Assembly (NCBI GenBank): GCA_002633005.1
Contig: NMRA01000194.1
Location: forward strand, 596,259 to 660,258
DNA: 64,000 bases
DNA from: Phoronis australis
Taxonomy: Eukaryota > Phoronida > Phoronidae
Direction of reading: 5' to 3'
Shown here: positions 24,561 to 45,487 of the stretch, piece by piece
Layout of the letters: every line of letters begins with the position of its first letter
Numbering within the stretch: position 1 is the stretch's first letter
The notes under the pieces: model-generated
Told to the model about the DNA's origin: nothing
Databases searched by the model: none
Seen by the model: the letters and a program-made list of their open reading frames with translations, nothing else
Position numbers and translations under genes: made by a program

Positions 24561-26968
24561 GACAGCAATAATATTATGGAGGCAAGATTAATGTCTAGGT
24601 AGTTATGAAAGTGATGTAAGAATAATGATAATAAAAGTCATACGTATAAAAGTACCAATAATGAGCCCAAGACAATGTACAGTTCTTTCGAGGCAAACGT
24701 TAAAGTCAAAATTGATGGATAGCGATGACAGTGTCGGCTGTGATCTGTGGCAACACATTTATACGGGCAGTGCGACTTGTTGAACATTATTTTCATATAG
24801 TGTATATAAGAAATCATGTCTGGGACTTGACTATTTTGTAAACACTAGTTGCTGGGCATCGTTCTCAATCTTACTTGCCAGCATAATTGTTGACATATAT
24901 AACTAGGTCGGTACTTTTGTTGACCTGAGTAATTAATGCAGTCTGCGTTCACCTCTTTCGAGAATCATGGTGGCTCCGTTCAGCAGAAAACTCAAACTAC
25001 TGATCAACCGTTTTATAATACTTCTTTATAACTAAATAAGGTGTCATTAAAATGCAGTTTTAAAGCAAAATCTTGTGACAAAATGTTTTGTGATTTGTTA
25101 GAAAGATGACGTCACGAACTGAGAGTTCTTCCCAAGGGGTAACGATAATACGGAGACCCGGTAAATTTCAAATTTATTTTCTATTTGACAGAAAGTGGGC
25201 CGATAATACATGCTTAATACAACAAAATATGTCGAGTCTTTGTGATTTGATAATGAGCCACCGGTTCCACCTTCCAGTCGAAGTTTTTTTAGAACACAAG
25301 TAGCTTTACATAGATGCTTAGTTTTGATTGGTTTTAAAATTAAACCTAAACTTTTGCGAAAATAAACCAAGAAAAATCACATTCTCGTAAGAAAATCGAA
25401 GTAGTGTTGATGAAAAAGCTCCAAACAGCTGTTGAAGCGTTGTCTGCGGTAAATGCGGCCAATTCGGTTCAACTTGCACATTAAATTGTTGCCGGTCATG
25501 TCACCAATTCGTAAAAACTGTTGCTTCTTGTTGGCAGTTTACATCACGACTGGCTAGAGTATTTCCGTATCTTGGCAACTGTGAGTGTAGTGTCACGACG
25601 TCGCTTCTCGCGCCTGCTCACGTTTCGCATACTAAATACCTACCTCCCTACACCCATGTAATGTACTCAACGCGGACTTACGCCTTTAATCTTCCTTGAC
25701 AATATGCAAGTGCCAATCAGCCAATCAAATCCAATGGAATGTTAACACAATTAATTCTAGATTTTTATATTAGATCTGTTTGAATTGGCAAGCAAACTCG
25801 CTAAGCGGATTTTTTATCCCGAGGGACTTTGGCGACAAGAAGCACGTTTTCCTTTTGCATCAGTTAATAATTGATCCTCAACTCATTACAGAAAGTCTGG
25901 TCTCAGGGTTCAGCGATCTGATGGGTTAGTGTGAATTCCCAGCTCGGAAGCCCCTGAGTGGTGTTGATGTGATGTGCGTCAAACCTGACTAAAATGTAGC
26001 TATTTCAGTGCCAGAACCGGGCGCATGTAAATATCCATTATACATCTCCTTGAAGCATTTTGGTCAGAGGCGGCGGTAGAGGAATTGTGCTTATTTGAGT
26101 TAGAGGAAATTATATAAATCGGTAACTAGAAAGGAAAATACGTTTAATGAGTAGTTTAGTGAGCATACTCAACACGTTGAGAGACACCTGGATAGAGGAT
26201 TTTTGCTGGTCGACTTTCTGAGGAGGTACGAGTTTTATGTTTCGTCTGTTACATATGGCCACAATAATCAGCACTGTCACTTTCTCAGTATAAGCAAGAA
26301 GCGTTTTTGTGTGTGCATGTGTTCTCTTCATCTTGTGTATTGTCGGTGTGAAAAGATACGTGTATTTCCATTTCTGCCGGAGGGGCGTACTTGCGCTGTC
26401 TCCTTACAAAATTTCTGAAAACTACTTCCCCGTTAAGAAAATCGCTTCCGTTGATGTAATCGCAGAAACTGAAAATATACCCGGAAAATCACCAGCTTGA
26501 CACCGGGTCATGGGGTTCTGAATCATCGATTGTTGAAACGGAGTGTGGTTGACCGACTTAGCTTCAATAGATGAACTCGTAATTAATTGTGTTTTCAGCA
26601 ATCACAACACTTTCACACCGTGAACTTTCCTGCTCATAATATTCAGGAAAATCGGTTGTAACATACATCTTTATTTTAAAATATTCAACAAGCCCCCGAC
26701 TTTCTTGTTACCAACGTTACAATTAATCACGAACACTTAGACTGTGTTTCGTGTTACAGAGTGAATTTTACAATATTAAACCCAGTAAAATCTGAAGCCT
26801 TTTTTGAGTCGCTGAAGTTTCGATATTCTTGCTGGTAACTGCCAGAAATATCACGAGGCCGATTTTATGAAAGTAAAAGGCTTGATTTAGTTTTTGGTTT
26901 TTGCCAAGCTAATCAATGCGAAATGCAACAAAAGTTGGGAGAAAGCCTTACAAAAGACTTCTTACACC
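24561..26968. other. Intergenic, no gene recognised
   Basis: Short frames only, without domains or convincing splice-bounded exons. Confidence 0.5.
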
Positions 26969-27122
26969 AGGGCTGAGTTGCAGAAAGCTTCAAAAGTTAT
27001 CCGCTGGATAAGTTTGATTGTTGCATGACGTCAGGGTCATTGTTCCACAATAACAATGTGACGCGTGATAATGCTATGTCATTGTTGCTTATACTGCGTA
27101 TAACTTTTATGCAGCTGGGCCC
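26969..27122. mobile_element. 154 bp palindromic MITE
   Basis: The left arm AGGGCTGAGTTGCAGAAAGC then AAAAGTTATCCGCTGGATAA is mirrored by the right arm TTATACTGCGTATAACTTTT then ATGCAGCTGGGCCC. The whole unit folds into one imperfect hairpin, typical of MITEs starting GGGCC-AGTTGCA. Confidence 0.65.
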
Positions 27123-27192
27123 GGATCATAAATATTGCGAAACCTGCGATACCTCTTTACGTCAGAGCCTATGCATACTTATTCCTGAGACA

Positions 27193-28049
27193 CGTTAAAG
27201 CCTTGGTCACAACCCGCCGTACGTGCAAGTGCGTGCTGTCTACGTGTAAAAACGTGGGGGAAATTTGGCGATCCGTACGTGGCAAGTACGGCCTCCGTGC
27301 GTTTTGGTGAATACGCAGGAGAACGCAGACACGACGTAGCACTTTTAGTGCATGCAGAACTTTCTCTGCGTGCAAGCTGCGTTCGCTTTACAGATTCACG
27401 GCAGTACGTGTGACGTGCGTGCCCTGCACAGCCAACGACCCCACAACGCACTGACACCGTGAGTCTTTAAAACTTTCTCAACGGTCCCTTTGCCTGTGGA
27501 TGGCGCACTTGGCACTAAGTCATCTTCATGAGCTGCAACTTGAACCTGCTTTTGCAGCATCTGAATTATGAGTCTCTTGGAAATAATTGGCGGCATCTTT
27601 AGTCAGCAGGAGCTAGGACATCTAGAAAACCTCGGAAGATTGACCTATATATACCTACCCGACAGCAAGCGAAAAAAAACTCACGTTCATTGTACTTGCA
27701 CGCACTTACAACGTACGAGTGAGTAAGGAAAGCGTGCGTCAGCTGCATGTGTACGTACGGCCTCCGTACGACAACGTGGCAATCGCACGGAGATTGTACG
27801 TGGTAAGCACGATACACGCACGCACAACTCACTTACCACGTGCGCAACGTATGCTGAAAGCTGCCGCCCACGGCCAGGCGTGCCGTACGTGTCACGCACT
27901 TACACCTTACGGGTGACGTGCGTTGACGTACGTCCTCCCTGCGCTTGCCACTCCCTACTCACGTTTTCAGAAAAACGTGGTGCCCGTGGCGTCCGCAGAA
28001 AACGTACGAACAATAAACACGCACGGCGGGTTGTGACCATAGCTTTAGG
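27193..28049. mobile_element. CACGTACG-rich inverted-repeat element
   Basis: The left end TTAAAGCCTTGGTCACAACC then CGCCGTACGTGC is matched in reverse at the right end GCACGGCGGGTTGTGACCAT then AGCTTTAG. Both arms are dense in CGTACG, ACGTGC and GTACGT palindromes and are far richer in CpG than the flanks. They enclose a spacer of ordinary composition (about 27,450-27,690). The minus-strand frame at 27,396-27,596 runs across the spacer but has no recognised domain. Best read as a roughly 0.86 kb non-autonomous foldback DNA element. Confidence 0.7.
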
Positions 28050-30831
28050 TTGACGCAAGACTCTAGCGAGCAGTTAGTGTGATCACGTGCTTCGTTTGTA
28101 ATTCATGGTGTTATCTCGTGAAGACCCGCACGAATTCAATTTTCTCATAACATCATATACAATGTATGTCCGAGTTTTATGTCATGGTTTCCATTGTTTT
28201 GGCTGTCATTGGCCTTGCTGTTTCGTAGAAAACGTGGATCTCGGGCCAAGAATACGTTATATAATTTCACATTTTTCATTTCATGTTTTTCATAATCAAT
28301 ACTTAAAATCATATGACAAAATATTTATGGTGGAAATACATAAATTTCACCAGGCACGTTGATGGGTTAAATCAAATACCGAAATTGTTTTTGACAATCA
28401 TACTATACCGATTTCTAAAGTGCATTCGTGATGTACTTTTATGCTACTCCCCAGACGTATCACTGATGCGCGTTTGAGCAGACCCGCATGAAACTGTCGA
28501 CCAGTTCAGATCAAGATCAGGCATCGGGGCTGGGGCATCCCCCGTCTTTAAATTGTGATCGCAATGTCAGAGAGGACGTGTCTGATTTTACCATTGAAAG
28601 CATCCTTTACTTATTGTCACATCGAACGAGAGGCTCCCCTTCAAATCATCTTATCAATTCTAATCACTGGATACGCCGTCAATTTGTACGTGCAATAAAC
28701 AAACATTGGGTTCGTTGCGTGCTATAGCCATTACAACCACATTCGTCATCTCCTAGGGGAGCTGAAACAGATTGCAAACATCGTCTGAACTGGTCAACCG
28801 TGTTCGTGTTCGTGTTCGAAACTATACAGCAAAGGGACATACTTGCGAGTTCGTTAGGTTCAAATGCGTCGTTGTGAAACATATCGAGGTTGAGTTTCCC
28901 TAGTGCACCACTGCTAATTCGAATGTTCCGTGTTGATTTTTATAAGTACATTTCAGCTCAGGAATTTGCTTTCCTTAGTAAAACTAACTTTTCAATTAGC
29001 TTAGCGAACTGGCCTCGAACTGTTCCTTGATAGTATTAGAAGTGATTTAATGGCTTGGAAAAGTTGACAGTCCATAGTCTCACTACCAAGCCCAAGAAGT
29101 TGTTTTGGCTCGTCTGGTCCCGGATGCGCCAAGCACGGTCTCGAGAAAAAAAGTCGGCCTGCTACCTGTATTTCCCAAGTCAAGAGATCACCTCTCATCT
29201 GAATAAACAACATATTTATGACCCAGAGTTTAATAACTGACGCCGAGCGATCTAAATCAGAAGTAAGCTTTTTACAAGCAGTGGGTATAGCACCTTCAAT
29301 GGTTACAGTTATATAACACACAGTTACAGTTTCCAATTAGGGAAGATCTACGATTGGAATTGGGAATTGTTTGTACACGTATTTTGGTGCATTGGGATGT
29401 GGTAGGCAACTGCCTCAACCATACATGGCTCATTGCGATCACACAGCAGTTATAAGCCGGATACCGACAATGACAACAACGCATTTCGATGCTTTTTTAT
29501 TTTGCCATCTAGCGATAATCAATTTGAAAAAAACTTGTTATCCAACCCTGATGCGTAATGGCTAAAATGCGTTAACTGCAGTAGACGTAAACATATGTAA
29601 ATCGTATGTAACTGTTGATCATGACGAACGGTCATGTTTTCGAGTTAATGTGTTTTCTCTGGTCACTGAACTGCGGAGTTCCCGTGCAACCAGCAGGACG
29701 AGAAGTAGGCTCGATTATAAGATTCAGTTGTTGCTTGTCTCTGCGCATGTCTCTCTAGACCTAAGCACCAAAAGCGGAACAACTCTCATCATTTAAATGG
29801 ACGTCTTAACTGATTTCGACGGATAGAAATATTGTAAGTTTTTGGAGAAATGGCTTCTGGATTGCATTAATCCTTTTCAGTTTCACCCCGAGGCTTACAA
29901 CGCGCAACAATATACGCGCGTATTTATCCGTTGGGCGGTCATACAGCTACTGTTCGAGCTATGCTTCATTGTTTGAATATCGGTTTGTTGAAAAGATCTT
30001 CATCACAACATTGTTGATAGTACAATTCTGCGAAAAATGAAAAAAAAAATCTGAAGAGAGTTGATTTCGCCTGTCAAATTCAGAGATAGTACATCTGTTT
30101 AATTTGAACACGCCATCTACCTGCTGACTGTTGATTTCGTTTTTAGCATGATCATTTTACTATTGACCCCTTGCCTGATGATGAGATTATGTGTTCTCGA
30201 AATATAGCTGCTATTTTGTTTTTTTTTGTTTGTCATGTCAACTGTCAATTCACTTTACAACTGTACAGCTGATGATCGAAAAGTGTAGAGACTAGGACCG
30301 AGAGCCTGTGAAGCTATCAAACATGTACAGAGACTAGGATCGAGAGCCTGCGAAGCCATCGAACAGAATAATTTGAGTGAAAGATTTCATGAAACAAAAA
30401 AACGTAAACTAATTTAATCAAAACGTATTGAATAGGATGTTCCATCAGCGTGAATACATTATTTCCAAATAAATCGAAGTAATATCGATTTTTGAAATTT
30501 AAATTTTGAAATTCTGTTGGCGTACCAACAGAACGACCCGCCATAGTTAAAGACAGTGGGCTTCATTGTTCCGATTTTCTATGTATAATTAAAGAATGTA
30601 AGCAGTTATTACTTAATCTATTATATGTTACTGTATTTTAGTGATATCCTACGACTGATGAATCACTTTCAATAGTTTCAATTGGTCGAATTAGCCGGTT
30701 CCGTCGGGTCACAGCAACCGGCCAAAACATGTGATTGGTTCTCGATAACGAGTTTAGGCTTATAAACCAGCCAGACATCATAGACGGTTGGTCAGGCAGA
30801 ACCTGCGAAGTCTATCAAGTGCAGCCTATGT
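28050..30831. other. Intergenic, no gene recognised
   Basis: No supported gene. It contains a short GTTCGT tandem at about 28,802-28,819 and a two-copy 41 bp tandem repeat at about 30,282-30,365. Confidence 0.5.
30282..30365 (+). repeat. Two-copy tandem repeat, about 41 bp
   Basis: GAGACTAGGACCGAGAGCCT with the following GTGAAGCTATCAAAC is repeated as GAGACTAGGATCGAGAGCCT with GCGAAGCCATCGAAC. Confidence 0.85.
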
Positions 30832-30992
30832 CCTGGGGCGGATCCAGGATTTTGAGTTAGTAGGGGCCAGGGCAGAGTATTAGCCAGGATTTTGCCGTCA
30901 GACATTCGCACCCCCAAACTGCCAAATGGAATCTGGCAGAATTTTAGGGGGGGGGGGCATGGCCCCCTTTGCCCCCTCTAAATCCACCACTG
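30832..30992 (+). mobile_element. CAGTGGCGGATC-end MITE, family 1, plus orientation
   Basis: Starts CCTGGGGCGGATCCAGGATT and ends CCCTCTAAATCCACCACTG, an inverted pair of GGCGGATCCAGG ends. The interior (CCAGGGCAGAGTATTAGCCA, CATTCGCACCCCCAAACTGC) matches the reverse complement of 52,144-52,304 along its full length, so the two are copies of one family about 160 bp long. Confidence 0.85.
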
Positions 30993-31762
30993 ATGTCGTT
31001 AACTGGTGAAGAGGGAAGGAGTTTTTTAAATTTGGCTGACGTCACGAATTTGTTTACAACTGCGCGACACTTTATATCTCCGCCATAGGAACCGCAGATT
31101 GTTATTTTACATTGCATGATATTGTTTCCAAGAGTTTGAGAAATGAAACTAAAGCAGTTTTCTCAAACAATGTTTTCTTCTTTTGAGGTGTGAGTATGAG
31201 GTGACCGAGCCTCGTAATCAACAGCTACTGTGATTACTTTTAAGTATAAGTAGTAACAGTGCGCATGTAAAGTCTGTCATTGTGATGCAGTACCTCTTCG
31301 CTGCAACATTGATGTATTTATCTAGCTAAATCTTGTCTCCTCGTCGGGCGGGTACTGAGCAACATAACACAACACAGGTGGAACTATGCTTCGTGCAATG
31401 CATTCGACGATTCATTTGCGAAAAATCAGTACATTCAATGGCCAGATTTTCTTGTGGCGACCGCACTTGAATTTTCGCAATGTGCACCCTGTCCGCATCC
31501 AAGATCTCCCGGTTTCATGAGCCCGGTGATTCGTCGAATATAATTTTTTTTCTGATAGGCGTATCATCTGTCAAACTATTTATCATACCCATCAAGTGAC
31601 CATGCCAAGTATGCTTGGTAAATATGCTATCTGGTTCCGAACTCTGAGTAACCGGGTGACTGACACACATTAAGTCCAACAGCCTTGCTAAACATAGCCT
31701 TCTCTTGGGTCGCTAGGGTCGCTCCTGATGCAGAAGAAGCATTGTCGTTCTTGTAAATATCT

Positions 31763-32016
31763 TCTGTTAGCATTTCAGTTTGGTAAACTCGTCGAAAACG
31801 AGGCAATTTGGTCAGATTTTTACCATACTAAGCAAGTGAAATCATTGGGCTGCAACTGAATAAAATTGTCCCAAAATAATTACAGAAATGAAGGAAGCAA
31901 TAGAAAATTCAAAAGGATGGAACATACAAACAAATCAGGGCGTAACTTAGAATGGAAAAAATCTGACCAAATGGCCTCGTTTTCGAGTCGTTCACCGGAC
32001 TCCAATGCTAACAGAG
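31763..32016. mobile_element. 254 bp MITE with about 58 bp terminal inverted repeats
   Basis: The left arm (TCTGTTAGCATTTCAGTTTG through GAAAACGAGGCAATTTGGTC then AGATTTTT) is mirrored by the right arm ending CCAATGCTAACAGAG. The arms agree over roughly 58 bp with few mismatches. The interior is AT-rich and non-coding. It lies about 460 bp upstream of the first readable kinase exon. Confidence 0.8.
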
Positions 32017-32479
32017 GCTAGAGTTAGCGTTTCTAACTTTCCAAGGTAATAATTAATTTCTAGCGTCAGGAGTGGCGCTTACTGATTTATTCGCAGTGGT
32101 AAGTTTGATGTAGTCTTACTCAGTCCGTTGAAATTAACATATTTGTCCTTTTATGCACCAAAAGCAATATACTTTGGAAAGAGACTGGTTCGACGATTGA
32201 AGTATAGGAAATTTCTCATTGGCATCTAACTATATGTTCACCAGCTGAGGGATGCGTTCTGAAGACGCGAAACACTCGCAAAAACACAAGTTCACGTAGC
32301 GATGGCGAATAAAGTTTAAGCACCCCAGTGCAAACCAGCTTCAAATGACTCATCTTTGTCGTTCTCATTCATCTGTGTCATGCTAGTACTACAGAATGAA
32401 CAGCTCAGAGTGTTATCGACAATGACTGAATAATTTTTGCTTACCTAAGAAATGGTCAATGTAATCGGTCTATTTTCAG

Positions 32480-40320
<7,841 letters not shown>

Positions 40321-43300
40321 TTGAGATTCCAGTGAGTTATACTCAGCCGCACAAGACGGAGTCCATTTTCCACGGATTGAAATCAGTATTTCTCTAGAGT
40401 TAGTCGCTTAAAATTGCATTTCTCCAAGCTAAGCTGCAGTTAGTAAAGGAACACCAAATCAGGCCTTCTATTCTCATAAAATCTGCCTCAAAATATTCCT
40501 TATCGTAATAGGTTCTACTTATCTTACCAGTACATCGAAACCATCAGTGACTCGAGAAATCTTTGTTTTATTCGGGTTACAACTCACTATACTTGCACAT
40601 TCCGGTGACACTGCCAAAATGATCATTGTGCATTGTTGTTAAGAACACAATGCCTCGTTTTAGCACCAATTTCAACAACGCAAACGTGAAAGCGCGCGTG
40701 TCCTAAACACGCAGAGCCATTGGTAGTTTGAACACAACATGCAAACTCGAAAATGGCATGTGCACGCATTGCGTGTGACTGGAGCTGGTCATAGAACCAA
40801 AATCGTTTCGTAGTAGAGAATATGGTGAGACCGATGTTATTAGAGCGAAAGCCCTGGTTTGATTTTCGTGTTTTAGCAAGCAAAGGGGGAATGCAGCTTT
40901 AGGTTTTCAGAAAAAAATATTTATTACCGACATGTTCGTGTTCAGTCAGGTAAAAAAGTAGTATTCAAGGTCTAATGATTGCAGCAAACGGGTAATAATC
41001 CTGACAATAACCCGTATACTAATAGCCTTGAAGCATGCCCACTGAGCACGTACGTGTACTGGTTTTATGTTCAAATCCTACATATTGGGAAATTTGTCGA
41101 CAATCACCGGTTTGATGACTGTATTTTGCTCAGCGTAGGTACGAGAATTACCTCAGGCAGCTCGTAATACAACGTGGTGATTTGTCAGTAAAACTGGCCA
41201 GGGGCCCCCTTTCGCAACGCAAAAGAACCCTTCCGAGTGAAACTGAGCTAGTGCGATCACGTTATTTGCTTGCAAAACATCGGCAATATTTCACGAAGAC
41301 TTGCATGATATCGTTATTTCTTGCAAAACAATTGCTCCACGGTGCGCTGCTCAGACGATACAAGAATATGGTGTTGTTTGTAGTGTAATGGCATAATACG
41401 TGGGACTTCAAAGAACTTAGAGTTTGGCGAGATCACGCTTGTGCAACGCAAAATCTCGATGTTGTTTCCCTAGTAAACCATATTAGGTTACGTTGGGAAA
41501 AGTCCGACACTGGGAGTGATTGGACGGCAACCCTGGAATGTCGAACTATGGAAAAACGGAACACAAGCTCACTATTTTTGTTGCGTAAGGGCCGAAATGT
41601 TCTAGATCGCAAATGTCACGCGAGTAATTAAGGTCAATGGAGGGACCCCTGGACAGTATCTGACGTCATCACAAGAAGGGAATTGGTTTATTGCCAGCCT
41701 TTCAAATGGTTTTTAACTATTCGCTGTGGCAACCACTAAAGTAACAATGCTTTTTGAATACATGCGATGAGAAATATGTTACCGGCATGTAACTATGATT
41801 TTTATGTAGCTGAAACCTGGAAGATTTTATAAGGCATGCGTCACGTGACAAGGCTGCAGGCGGCGCACACTATGATGACCCGCCGGTCGTCTTAAAGCGT
41901 CCTTGTCTAGGCATTCTTTTGACTTAAAAATTTAATGCCATATATTTAATAACAATATCCTAGTGTAACATTTTCTTGATTGGCCTACCAACCCCGCGCG
42001 GGGAGTTTGTCACCATAGTACGAGAAAATTGGTGGTTGGTGTTACGCACGTTTCGTGCTTCAACAACGTTTGTTAATGAGCTTTAAAGGTCGTTTGCACA
42101 GGAAATCGGTGAAGTGTTGTCGTGGTTACGACCGATCGAGTGGAGATCTCCTCTACATAGCAAGGTATGGCGCCAGCAAATTAAAATCGGTGACAAGAAA
42201 TGCTCATGCGTGCTACTACAATGAAATATTTTTTAAACATAGGCATGTACACCGTCAGAATAATCGACACCGTTCAGTATCATTATTTTCCAATTGCTGG
42301 GACAGTTAAACAGCTGATGCATCCGAAATGTGGAAAAAAATACGTTCAACTGCTAATCTTTCGCGTTCGCGTAACTAAGTCATTCGCCCAGGTGTGTCGT
42401 GTTCTCCAACTCAAAAGCTAACATCAAGAGGAGACTTCGTGCGCGACCCAAAGGCGCCTTTCGTCGCTGTATTACCGAACTTATAACGCCAATGTTCGAA
42501 AAATGTTGCCAGTTGCAAAGCCATTTCAATTTTTAAAGACAGAAATAGCTACATTTGTCCGGGACCGGTTTAGTTTTGTTATCATTTTAATATGTTTTAC
42601 TATCCACGTGTACCGGCGCTTGGGATGCTGTGTGCAGCCCTATGAAAGAATAGCAGCGTGATTGCGCACGACGTCACTTTTTTGCTGTTCGGCAACCGAT
42701 TTGTTTTAAAAGATCATATTATGTTATTACGAGTCGTCACGTATGACTTGTTTGCCAAGACAACTTATGCCACATCGTAAATTAATTGAAGGTAGAGTCG
42801 TTTCGGTGACTGACGAATCGTTGCGGTCATAGACATGAGAGCTAGAGGGGGGGGGGGGGGATATCGGACGTTCTACTAAAAATAGTCGTGAAATCACGGG
42901 GCTCACGTGGCGCCATATTGCTGTGTAAATCTCACAAACCAGCGTGGCCGTAGGCAGCTAAAGGACCTTGGTATATTAAATGTAAAATACTGACGTTACT
43001 TACATTAATGATTTAGAAAGATTTTCATGTTTAATTAATAATATGGTTTAGAAAGTAATGTCGCTGGAAAGCGTGTGAAAGTGCAACCATTTTGGCACCC
43101 ATTTCATCGCAACCGACCCAACGGTTTCAAAGTTAGCCTATTAGCCCGAGGGCTTGCACCGTCCATAACATTAAGACAGTTCACACAACAAAATGGCCGC
43201 TCTGCTATACGTATGCAAAGTCACGTGATAGCCAATCTGTGATGCTGAATGAAGAATCTTGACCAAGAAACTTAAACCTACATTCTACAGCTGCTGACTT

Positions 43301-43756
43301 CACACCGCCGTTGTAGCATGATGAGCTCAGTGCTTCACTCTTTAATTGTTGATACAGCCAGCTGTTCATGGCTACCAATAGTGTATGCTAGTAGCTTTGT
43401 TCAGATCGATACGTATATATATTGAAACCAGTCTCCTTTGCCTTAGTGAATGTGCATTTCACCTGCTGAATTACCATAGCTATATGTATAGCCACAAACC
43501 TCTCACTGAAAAAATACTCGACAGAATGTTTAATCTCAACAACACGGGGGATTATGTAACGGCTAAAAGTGAATTATCAAAGTTCTCTATGCGTTTTTGA
43601 CATAAAGTATTTATTTTCATTATCTTAATTCAGCTGATTTCAAATACACTCGCTCAGTCGCGTTTGCCACAATTAACACCGAGACTGACTTTAAAACTGA
43701 AATTTACCGCAAGGTGAAATGATTTATTATTTAAAGTTTGTTGGGTGAACGTTAAG
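40321..43756. other. 3' flank of kinase gene, no further gene recognised
   Basis: Presumably holds the kinase 3' UTR at its start. Beyond that there are only short frames without domains. A poly-G tract lies at 42,847-42,860. Confidence 0.5.
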
Positions 43757-44019
43757 TTACACGTATTGACTCAGTAATGAGTTTGCTGAAAAATTAGACG
43801 ATTGAGCAGCAAAAATCGGCTTATTTTTCCGACTTAAATGTCTGTTACCATAGTCACGATTTCTTTTCCATACAAATTCGCCACTCATCAGGGACATAGT
43901 TACGCTTCCGTCGGATCCTGGTTGATGAACTCTCGTGACCTGTGGCAAATTGCGCGCCCTCCGTGTGACGTCTGCAGCTGTAGAATGTAGGTCAAGGTAC
44001 TTGGTCGAAATTTTCCTTT
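43757..44019 (-). CDS. Weak candidate terminal exon, function unknown
   Basis: On the minus strand an acceptor (CATCACACCTGCAG) precedes an open run of 86 codons to a stop. The product is basic and has no domain I recognise. No upstream partner exon was identified, so this may be a chance open frame. Confidence 0.15.
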
Positions 44020-45487
44020 CTGCAGGTGTGATGGTCGCGGTGCAGGAGATAACGTCACTGAAGCGAAGACGAGTCGGTCGCGACGACAAGCACTGATTCC
44101 TCAGCACCGTGTAAAAGGCTTTTAACTCGCATGGTGAAAACTAACAAGCGCTACGAAAAGTTTGTTAAAGAGTGTAAATATCCGAGTCAACTTGAGAAAT
44201 TATATTTGTTAAAGCCCCACGCAGCGCTTAGGTCAAGCCATAATCGCGTTAGCGGTGGTGAATCTTTCCATTCGAACCATGCATGTAACACGATTAATCA
44301 GGAACGTTAGTTAATTCGCCGTATTGCGCTACGAAAACAGATGATATTCCATCCCAAAGCATGAACCACAAGTGTCCAAAGATGGCGCTGTAGGGGGCTT
44401 TATGTGTTATTTATTTAATAGACACTGGTTTGAGCCTGGATTTGTACATTGTTGTGTTTGTTTTATATATTACCAAATGCGGTGTCATAATATCTGTTAT
44501 TAGTACATGTTATTTTGGTATGTAAACGCTCGCGCCTTTATAGGTGACGACAGGGTGCAGCGGGTCCAGAGCCAAGCGCGCGTTTCAAATGACCGGCTTC
44601 AAATTTTATGTAAAGCTGGCTGACTGATCTCATAAGGAATTCCATCCCTGAAGTTAACAATTTTTCACTACCACGGGTCGTAATCAGCCCCAAACGCATC
44701 CCCAACGGAGCTTCAAATATGAATTGCACGCAATGCAATTGTCGCCAGCATCGGAAATTTTAGAAAATCAGCCCACAGGCGGCGTATTTCCGGAAAGTGT
44801 ACCTTTTAATCTTTTTAATAAGCAAAATAGGCCCAGGCTGTGGCATTGCAACATGTAAGGTGCTATGTTAATTATATTTAATTTGGCTCAAAAGGTACAA
44901 CAGAAAAAATCAGATTTGAGTGCTTCCTTTATGTAATGCAATTTATTCAATTTTTGACACTGAAGCTAATAAAAAATCGAAAACTCACGGACCTCTGCCC
45001 TCATACATATTTCTGGGAAGTAACCGATTTAAGAAATTCAAATTTTAAAGAAATTGTACAGTATTACTGTTGACAATAATCCATGCACAAAAATAATTGT
45101 TGACTTGACATTCTCTGTGGTCGGACATAAGCGCGACCTAGATTTAGCTGCGGAACCATGAATCTGTCGAGGTCCTCATTTGGTCATGACTTGCTTTGGA
45201 CCTGTGTCCCAATGTTGATGGTTGGATTACTAAGAACTGCTCTTAGAACTGCACTTAATCTTGAACATAAACTTGTTTTTTGAATTGTGAATATAAATAA
45301 TCATTACTGCTATTGTACGTGCTGCATGACTGGTCTAACTGTTTGTATTTGATATTGAGATTTCCGAATCAAAACCCTCAAAAGAAAAGCGCTTTTCCTA
45401 AATTATTTTCCCTTGACAGGACACACCATTGTTTTAAAATTATTCACGCGGGTACCATCTAGTGTAAGGGATTTGCACGGGTTCCAG
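44020..45487. other. Intergenic, no gene recognised
   Basis: No supported gene. A two-copy tandem (TCTAGTGTAAGGGAT / GCTAGTGTAAGGGAA) at about 45,450-45,500 marks the start of the following dispersed repeat. Confidence 0.5.
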
